Assembly: GCF_001570585.1 (NCBI RefSeq)
Contig: NZ_BBXF01000011.1
Location: 59,761-123,760, forward strand
Length of the DNA stretch: 64,000 nt
Direction of reading: 5' to 3'
Origin: Herbidospora daliensis
Lineage (GTDB): Bacteria > Actinomycetota > Actinomycetes > Streptosporangiales > Streptosporangiaceae
Positions 58,654 through 64,000 of the stretch are shown here, in pieces. The notes beneath the pieces are model-generated. The model saw only the letters and a list, made by a program, of their open reading frames with translations. It was not told the DNA's origin and did not search any database. Each line of letters opens with the position of its first letter. Position 1 is the stretch's first letter. A program made the translations under genes and the position numbers.

Positions 58654-58751
58654 ACACTTTCCTGAGAGCTTTCCGGAAGCGCAGCACTGCCGAACGCGGT
58701 GTAGGTTGCCAGGCACAGACCGTTTGTGCTTTTGACCAAAGGGGTTTGGCG

Positions 58752-61742
58752 TTGAGCTTCCGGAGCCCCGGAGCCGGTCGGGCGATGCGCGTGCCCCGCC
58801 GGCCCCGCCTGCTCATTCCCGTGGGAATCGCGATCGTCGCGGTCGTGATCGTCCTCTACATCTTCGCCGGTTTCTATACCGACTATCTCTGGTACGACTC
58901 GGTGCAATTCAGCTCGGTCTTCTCGACCATGCTGATCACCCAGATCCTGTTGTTCATCGTCGGCGCCGCCCTGATGGTCGGCATCGTCGGCGGCAACATG
59001 GCGCTGGCGTTCCGGGTGCGTCCCATGTTCGGCCCCGGCATGTTCGGCAACGCCCAGGGCGCCGACCGCTACCGCCTGGCCGTCGACCCGCACCGGAAGA
59101 TCATCTTCCTGATCGGCATGGCGATCCTCGCCCTGTTCGCCGGGTCGTCGACGTCGGGCCAGTGGAAGACCTGGCTGCTGTTCCAGAACGCCACGCCGTT
59201 CGGCAAGGTCGACGCCGAGTTCGGCATGGACCTGTCGTTCTTCACGTTCACCTATCCGTTCCTGCGGATGGTGCTGAACTTCCTGTTCATCGCGGTCGTC
59301 CTGTCGGCGATCGCGGCGGCGCTGGTCCACTACCTCTACGGCGGCTTCCGCATCCAGACCCCGGGCGGCGTGCACGCCTCCCGCGGCGCGCGGGCCCACC
59401 TGTCGGTGCTGCTGGGCGTGTTCGTGCTGCTGAAGGCCGTGGCCTACTGGCTCGACCGGTTCGGCCTGGTCTTCTCCGACCGGGGCAAGGTCTACGGCGC
59501 CTCGTTCACCGACGTCAACGCGGTGCTCCCGGCCAAGACCATCCTCGCGTTCATCGCGCTGATCTGCGCCGCGTTGTTCTTCGCGGGGGTCGTGCGGGCC
59601 GGCGGCATGCTGCCGGGCGTCGCGCTCGGCCTGCTCGTGCTGTCGGCGGTCCTGATCGGCGGCGTCTACCCGGCGCTCGTCGAGCAGTTCCAGGTCAAGC
59701 CGAACCAGCAGGCCAAGGAGCGCGACTACATCGACCGCAACATCAAGGCGACGAGAGCCGCCTACGGGGTCGACAACGCGACGGTCACCCAATACGGCGC
59801 CGAGACCGAGGCCAAGCCCGAGGTGCTCCAGGCCGAGTCGTCGGCGATCCCGGGCCTGCGCCTGCTCGACCCGACCGTGCTCAGCCCGACCTACCAGCAG
59901 CTGCAGCAGATCCGCGGCTACTACCAGTTCCCCGAGCAACTCGACATCGACCGCTACAAGAACCCGGCCACCGGCAAGGTTCAGGACACGGTCGTGGCGG
60001 TCCGCGAGATGGGCGCCCCGCCCGCCGCGCAGAGCAACTGGATCAACGACCACCTCGTCTACACCCACGGCTTCGGCTTCGTCGCCGCTCCGGGCAGCGC
60101 GGTCGACGGCAGCGGCGTGCCCAGCTTCAACGAGAAGGACATCCCGCCCACCCAGGCCCTCGGCAAGTACGAGCCCCGGATCTACTTCGGCGAGAACTCG
60201 CCCGAATACTCGATCGTCGGCGGCCCGCAGGGCAGCAACCCGGTCGAGCTCGACTACCCCGAGCAGAGCACCAGCGGCCAGAAGAACAACACCTACGCCG
60301 GCACCGGCGGCGTCCCGGTCGGCGGGATCTTCACCCGGTTCCTCTACGCCCTCAAGTACGGCGAGACGAACCTGCTGCTGAACTCCAGCATCAACGCCGA
60401 CTCGAAGATCATGTACATCCGCAAGCCGATCGAGCGCATCCAGGCGGTCGCCCCGTTCCTGACGCTCGACCGCGACCCCTACCCGGCCATCGTCGACGGC
60501 CGGATCAAGTGGATCGTGGACGCGTACACGACCTCCGACGCCTACCCCTACTCCGAGCCCCACAGCCTGGAGAGCCTCACGACCGACGTGACCTCCTCGC
60601 TCCAGCCCGGCGTGCCGCAGGTGCCGCGCGACAACATCAACTACATCCGCAACTCGGTGAAGGCCACCGTCGACGCCTACGACGGCACGGTGACCCTTTA
60701 CGCGTGGGACGACACCGACCCGGTGCTGAAGACCTGGCAGAAGGCGTTCGGCACCATCGTCAAGCCGGCGTCGGACATCTCGCCGGAGCTCCGTGAGCAC
60801 CTGCGCTACCCGGCCGACCTGTTCAAGGCCCAGCGCGAGATCCTCACGCAGTACCACGTCACCGACCCCGACTCGTTCTTCGGCGGCCAGGACTTCTGGA
60901 AGGTCCCGGAGGACCCGGCGACCAAGAAGAGCAAGCAGCCGCCCTACTACGTGACCATGAAGATGCCGGGCGTCGCCCAGGAGAAGTTCTCCCTGACGAC
61001 CACGTTCGTCCCGAACAACCGGCAGAACATGGCCGCGTTCATGGCGGTCGACGCCACGGCCGACGCGAAGAACGCCAAGCTGGAGATCCTCCAGCTGCCG
61101 AGCACGACGACGATCCAGGGTCCGCCCCAGGCGCAGAACACGTTCCTGACCGACCCGACCGTCTCCGCGCAGCTCAACATCCTGAGAGGCAGCGGCGGCG
61201 CGACCGACGTCATCTTCGGCAACCTGCTGACCCTCCCGTTCGGCGGCGGCCTGCTCTACGTGGAGCCGGTCTACATCCAGCCGAAGGACGAGGCGGCCGG
61301 GCGCTTCCCGACCCTGCAGAAGGTGCTGGTCCTCTACGGCCAGCGCGTCGGCTTCGGCGACGACCTGGAGACGGCGCTGAAGCAGGTCTTCGGCGAGGCG
61401 GGCACCGCCCAACCGGCCGAGCAGAACGAGGAACAGACCCAGCCGACCCAGAACGAGCAAGCCGAGACGCCGGCCCAGCAGGCGTCGGTCACCACGGCCC
61501 TCGGCAAGGCGCAGAAGGCCTACGACGACGCCCAGGCGGCCCTGTCGGCCAACCCGCCCAACTGGCAGGCCTACGGCACCGCCCAGGCGGCTCTGAAGGC
61601 CGCGCTCGACGAGCTGGCCGCCGCCCAGAAGGCGGCGGCGGACCCGGCCCCGTCGGCGAGCCCGTCACCGACCCCGGCGGCGTCCGGATCGGCGACCCCG
61701 ACACCCACGCCAACTGGGTCGACACCACCGCAAGCGCCCTGA
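58752..61742 (+). CDS. UPF0182 family large membrane protein
   Basis: About 996 residues. TTG 58752 is preferred: AAAGGGG (58738-58744) is seven bases away, while the other TTG at 58746 is only one base from it. Seven membrane helices occupy about residues 20-310, starting LLIPVGIAIVAVVIVLYIFAG. A long extracytoplasmic domain follows and the C-terminus is a low-complexity Pro/Ala/Thr/Gln tail with a coiled region (about 890-996). It matches Rv3193c. Function is unknown; the domain order is typical of this actinobacterial family. Confidence 0.9.
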   Translation: MSFRSPGAGRAMRVPRRPRLLIPVGIAIVAVVIVLYIFAGFYTDYLWYDSVQFSSVFSTMLITQILLFIVGAALMVGIVGGNMALAFRVRPMFGPGMFGNAQGADRYRLAVDPHRKIIFLIGMAILALFAGSSTSGQWKTWLLFQNATPFGKVDAEFGMDLSFFTFTYPFLRMVLNFLFIAVVLSAIAAALVHYLYGGFRIQTPGGVHASRGARAHLSVLLGVFVLLKAVAYWLDRFGLVFSDRGKVYGASFTDVNAVLPAKTILAFIALICAALFFAGVVRAGGMLPGVALGLLVLSAVLIGGVYPALVEQFQVKPNQQAKERDYIDRNIKATRAAYGVDNATVTQYGAETEAKPEVLQAESSAIPGLRLLDPTVLSPTYQQLQQIRGYYQFPEQLDIDRYKNPATGKVQDTVVAVREMGAPPAAQSNWINDHLVYTHGFGFVAAPGSAVDGSGVPSFNEKDIPPTQALGKYEPRIYFGENSPEYSIVGGPQGSNPVELDYPEQSTSGQKNNTYAGTGGVPVGGIFTRFLYALKYGETNLLLNSSINADSKIMYIRKPIERIQAVAPFLTLDRDPYPAIVDGRIKWIVDAYTTSDAYPYSEPHSLESLTTDVTSSLQPGVPQVPRDNINYIRNSVKATVDAYDGTVTLYAWDDTDPVLKTWQKAFGTIVKPASDISPELREHLRYPADLFKAQREILTQYHVTDPDSFFGGQDFWKVPEDPATKKSKQPPYYVTMKMPGVAQEKFSLTTTFVPNNRQNMAAFMAVDATADAKNAKLEILQLPSTTTIQGPPQAQNTFLTDPTVSAQLNILRGSGGATDVIFGNLLTLPFGGGLLYVEPVYIQPKDEAAGRFPTLQKVLVLYGQRVGFGDDLETALKQVFGEAGTAQPAEQNEEQTQPTQNEQAETPAQQASVTTALGKAQKAYDDAQAALSANPPNWQAYGTAQAALKAALDELAAAQKAAADPAPSASPSPTPAASGSATPTPTPTGSTPPQAP

Positions 61743-61755
61743 TCCGAGCATTCGA

Positions 61756-61783
61756 TTTGCTGCATCGCCCCGCGCCGGATAGT
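61756..61783 (+). promoter_or_regulatory. Promoter of initiator tRNA copy 1
   Basis: TTTGCT (61756-61761) and GATAGT (61778-61783) with a 16-base spacer. The same boxes and spacer recur before the second tRNA copy, which supports them. Confidence 0.65.
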
Positions 61784-61798
61784 CTTCAGACACACCGA

Positions 61799-61872
61799 CG
61801 CGGGGTGGAGCAGCTCGGTAGCTCGCTGGGCTCATAACCCAGAGGTCGCAGGTTCAAATCCTGTCCCCGCTA
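61799..61872 (+). tRNA. Initiator tRNA-fMet (CAT), copy 1
   Basis: 74 bases, without encoded CCA. The anticodon loop is CTCATAA, with three consecutive G:C pairs (GGG/CCC) next to it in the anticodon stem. The acceptor stem starts with C1, which cannot pair with T72, the initiator hallmark. D and T arms are canonical (GTTCAAATC). Confidence 0.96.
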
Positions 61873-61878
61873 CTGTTG

Positions 61879-61909
61879 AAAGGCCCGGAGATCACTCTCC
61901 GGGCCTTTT
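61879..61909 (+). terminator. Terminator after tRNA-fMet copy 1
   Basis: AAAGGCCCGGAGA (61879-61891) and TCTCCGGGCCTTT (61896-61908) form a 13-bp stem with a 4-base loop, followed by a T. Confidence 0.9.
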
Positions 61910-61911
61910 GA

Positions 61912-61939
61912 TTTGCGCTCCACGATTTTCATGGATAGT
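61912..61939 (+). promoter_or_regulatory. Promoter of initiator tRNA copy 2
   Basis: TTTGCG (61912-61917) and GATAGT (61934-61939), 16-base spacer, immediately after the first terminator. Each tRNA copy is therefore an independent unit. Confidence 0.65.
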
Positions 61940-61954
61940 GTTCTTACATACCGA

Positions 61955-62028
61955 CGCGGGGTGGAGCAGCTCGGTAGCTCGCTGGGCTCATAACCCAGAG
62001 GTCGCAGGTTCAAATCCTGTCCCCGCTA
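61955..62028 (+). tRNA. Initiator tRNA-fMet (CAT), copy 2
   Basis: Identical to copy 1 over all 74 bases, 156 bases downstream, with the same ACCGA just before its first base. C1-T72 mismatch and GGG/CCC anticodon stem mark it as initiator. Confidence 0.96.
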
Positions 62029-62033
62029 CAAAG

Positions 62034-62075
62034 AAAGTGGCCCGGTTCCAGTTCTGGAACCGGGCCACTTTGTTT
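62034..62075 (+). terminator. Terminator after tRNA-fMet copy 2
   Basis: AAAGTGGCCCGGTTCCAG (62034-62051) pairs with CTGGAACCGGGCCACTTT (62054-62071), an 18-bp inverted repeat, followed by GTTTT. Confidence 0.92.
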
Positions 62076-62391
62076 TCTCGTGTACGAGACGGCGATTCCC
62101 GGGCTGAATGCGGCGATGCCGAATTCGGCTGGTCGAATCGGGAATTCGCGATATTTCCGTGAAGCCTGAGCCGGCGTCACGGTGGGGGAGCACGGGCGTG
62201 ACGTTCGCCACGTCGAGCGGCGATCGCAGAGCGGCGGTCGGGTTGCCCGGGATGGCTCGTTGCGATGCGGGCCGGGAGCGGCCGGTTGGCGCTGGGTGGC
62301 CGCCTTGCCGGGGGCGGCGGGGAGTGTGGGGTGGGCGGGAGCCGTAACGGAAGAAAGAGCTTCTGCTACGGCGGACCGTGTGCATGGCTGT

Positions 62392-62424
62392 GGGGCCTGA
62401 TTCCGACCCCCGGAATCAGGCCCC
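62392..62424. terminator. 14-bp stem-loop
   Basis: GGGGCCTGATTCCG (62392-62405) pairs with CGGAATCAGGCCCC (62411-62424) across a 5-base loop. It may end transcription of the minus-strand gene at 62602-63012. Confidence 0.65.
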
Positions 62425-62447
62425 GTCCCCCTTGGTGGTGCTTGGGT

Positions 62448-62478
62448 GGCCCGGTTCCGATGGGGTCGGAACCGGGCC
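62448..62478. terminator. 13-bp stem-loop resembling the tRNA terminator
   Basis: GGCCCGGTTCCGA (62448-62460) pairs with TCGGAACCGGGCC (62466-62478). Its arms are nearly the same sequence as those of the copy 2 tRNA terminator (GGCCCGGTTCC / GGAACCGGGCC), suggesting a duplicated element. Confidence 0.65.
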
Positions 62479-62601
62479 CGGCCCTGCCCCGGTGTGGGTG
62501 TGGGGTGCGGGCCATCGGCGGAGGGCGGTCGCGGGGGTGGCAGCCCCGGTGCGGTCGCCTTCCGCGTTATGCCGCGGTGGCTTCGAGCTCTACGGCTGTG
62601 G

Positions 62602-63012
62602 TCAGTGCGGCAGGCTGCGGTGCACGCTCACGCAACGGCGGAGCCGGCTGCTCGCCGGGCCCATGCGGCGCGGTTCGCGGACCGGCTGGTCGAGCGCGGC
62701 CACCAGTGCCTGGGCGGTCTTGGCGTCGGCCAGGACCCGGGCGGCCTCCTCGCCCACGGGCAGCTGGCCGTTCTTGGCCAGCTCGTGCTCGAGGAAGGTC
62801 AGCGGCTCGGCGTCGCCCGCCGCGTCGGCGGCGATCGTCGCGCGGCTGGCCGTCAGGAGGGCGAGGTAGTAGTTGCGCAGGGACGCCTCTCGCAAGCGTG
62901 CCTGCTCCAGGTCGTCGAGCAGCTCCCGGGCGATCCGGAGAAGATCGCCGGCGTGCCCGGCCTCGGCCGTGATGTGGGCGCGGATGTCGTCGAACTCCGA
63001 CCGCTGCGTCAT
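62602..63012 (-). CDS. Hypothetical helical protein (136 aa)
   Basis: ATG 63012 (MTQRSEFDD) has GGAGG about eight bases upstream. Residues 1 to about 115 are helical and charged (LLRIARELLDDLEQARLREASLRNYY is the clearest amphipathic part, about 28-53). The last ~20 residues are Arg/Ser-rich and less convincing. No family is recognised. It is transcribed away from the rrn operon. Confidence 0.62.
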   Translation of the reverse strand: MTQRSEFDDIRAHITAEAGHAGDLLRIARELLDDLEQARLREASLRNYYLALLTASRATIAADAAGDAEPLTFLEHELAKNGQLPVGEEAARVLADAKTAQALVAALDQPVREPRRMGPASSRLRRCVSVHRSLPH

Positions 63013-63439
63013 GATGGCCACCTCCACGGCGGGGGTCCAGACGCCGGGTTGGCGCCGGGTGACTCCCGCATCTCATTCGTATCCCGCCCTGATTGCGGTC
63101 GGCTTGACATCGGCTTGCCCTCACCGAGGTCATGCGACCGCGCTCGAACCGGGTGCTACTTAGATGCGCGAGTGACCAGGTTGGTTGTCAGGCCGCGGCA
63201 GTCGTTTGTGGCGTGAGTGGTCGGGGGAACTGTTAGTCTTCTCGTGTCGGCCTGGTCCGGCGAAACCCCATCCACTCGCCTCACGGCGGATCTGGCATGG
63301 GTTGCTTCATCCCCTGAACTCCATGTTCACGCGGCTGGTTCGCCTTCCGCACGGAACGCTGGTAAGTTAGAGGGGTTGCTCTCAAACGGGAGCAGCCGAA
63401 TTCCTCTCGGGTTCGGATCCAGAAGTCAAATCGCTCGGT

Positions 63440-63468
63440 TTGACACTGACTGGGACCACTGAGAAGAT
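63440..63468 (+). promoter_or_regulatory. rrn promoter
   Basis: TTGACA (63440-63445), 17-base spacer and GAAGAT (63463-63468), about 145 bases before the 16S gene. Upstream sequence from about 63090 contains further possible boxes (TTGACA at 63104-63109; TAAGTT near 63363), so more than one promoter is likely, as in other actinomycetes. Confidence 0.65.
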
Positions 63469-63501
63469 AAAGGCACAGAGCAAGACAAAAAGCAAGTCCG
63501 T

Positions 63502-63523
63502 TTCTTGAGAACTCAACAGTGTG
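63502..63523 (+). promoter_or_regulatory. rrn leader boxA-like antitermination/processing element
   Basis: Contains TTGAGAACTCAA followed by CAGTGTG, the conserved leader block seen before actinobacterial 16S genes. It probably serves NusB/NusE antitermination and early rRNA processing. Confidence 0.6.
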
Positions 63524-63613
63524 CTAAAAGCCAGTGCATGATGCACAACCCCGTCTATTAGACGGATTCCTTTGGTTGACATTATGTCAGCCGGGAAAAT
63601 TCTCTGAAGACAT

Positions 63614-64000
<387 letters not shown>

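Larger units (their letters stand above)
62076..62601. other. Intergenic region with two strong hairpins, no gene seen
   Basis: About 525 bases between the tRNA genes and the minus-strand small gene. Apart from the two inverted repeats listed separately, I see no coding frame with a ribosome site or recognisable product. Confidence 0.5.

Noticed and set aside
62446..63216. A 256-codon plus-strand frame over the small minus-strand gene
   Set aside because: The minus-strand frame has a GGAGG ribosome site and coherent helical protein; the plus frame does not.

Overview
The window is high-GC actinobacterial chromosome. The GC-rich codon usage, frequent GTG starts, 4- and 7-base start/stop overlaps, WhiB7, and the 5' part of a 16S rRNA gene at the right edge all fit an actinomycete. 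From the 16S leader and variable regions I would place it in Streptosporangiales/Streptosporangiaceae; the genus is not resolved.

The backbone resembles the Mycobacterium tuberculosis stretch I remember as Rv3193c-Rv3211: RhlE-type helicase, ferritin-like protein, DUF3107 protein, TetR regulator, MoeZ, alkyltransferase-like protein, AdnA and AdnB, NudC, mycoredoxin, UvrD2, WhiB7, ABC1 kinase, Zincin_2 protease, PDZ-Lon protein and UPF0182 protein, in nearly the same order. Accessory genes sit between these markers.

Layout. 1-7.3 kb: CPBP protease (cut by the window edge), a large membrane-anchored BNR-propeller protein, Nudix, DUF6758, a metallo-beta-lactamase-fold protein that has lost metal ligands, and an Fe-S RecB-type nuclease. 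7.3-12.4 kb: alpha/beta hydrolase, helicase, ferritin-like, DUF3107, TetR and a small acidic protein. 12.4-15.1 kb: a compact NHEJ module (LigD polymerase, LigD ligase, divergent Ku). 15.1-17.2 kb: two secreted proteins and a hydrolase. 17.3-22.4 kb: MoeZ, then a tandemly duplicated two-gene cassette of a membrane protein plus a mycosin-like S8 protein; the second S8 copy lacks all catalytic residues. 22.5-27.6 kb: alkyltransferase-like protein, a teichoic-acid-type polymerase and a GH20 lipoprotein. 27.7-34.0 kb: adnA-adnB. 34.0-39.3 kb: a four-gene, iron-box-preceded NIS siderophore operon with the gene content of vibrioferrin pvsA-B-D-E. 39.3-45.9 kb: nudC, crcB-DUF190-crcB behind a fluoride riboswitch, mycoredoxin, secreted esterase, uvrD2 and tesB. 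45.9-46.9 kb: whiB7 with a long attenuator leader containing a 72-codon uORF. 46.9-54.7 kb: methyltransferase, DUF4240, an intergenic 29-bp tandem repeat, ABC1 kinase with a ThiF-like partner, YgjP-type metalloprotease, AraC/VOC pair, endonuclease/phosphatase and Nudix. 54.7-61.7 kb: Zincin_2 protease, SDR-like protein without YxxxK, MoaE, PDZ-Lon and UPF0182. 61.7-64.0 kb: two identical initiator tRNA genes, terminators, a small protein, then the rrn promoter, leader and partial 16S rRNA.

Themes: DNA repair (AdnAB, UvrD2, Ku/LigD, ATL, RecB-type nuclease), stress and antibiotic response (WhiB7, mycoredoxin, fluoride exporters), iron acquisition, and a notable number of proteins whose catalytic residues are missing.
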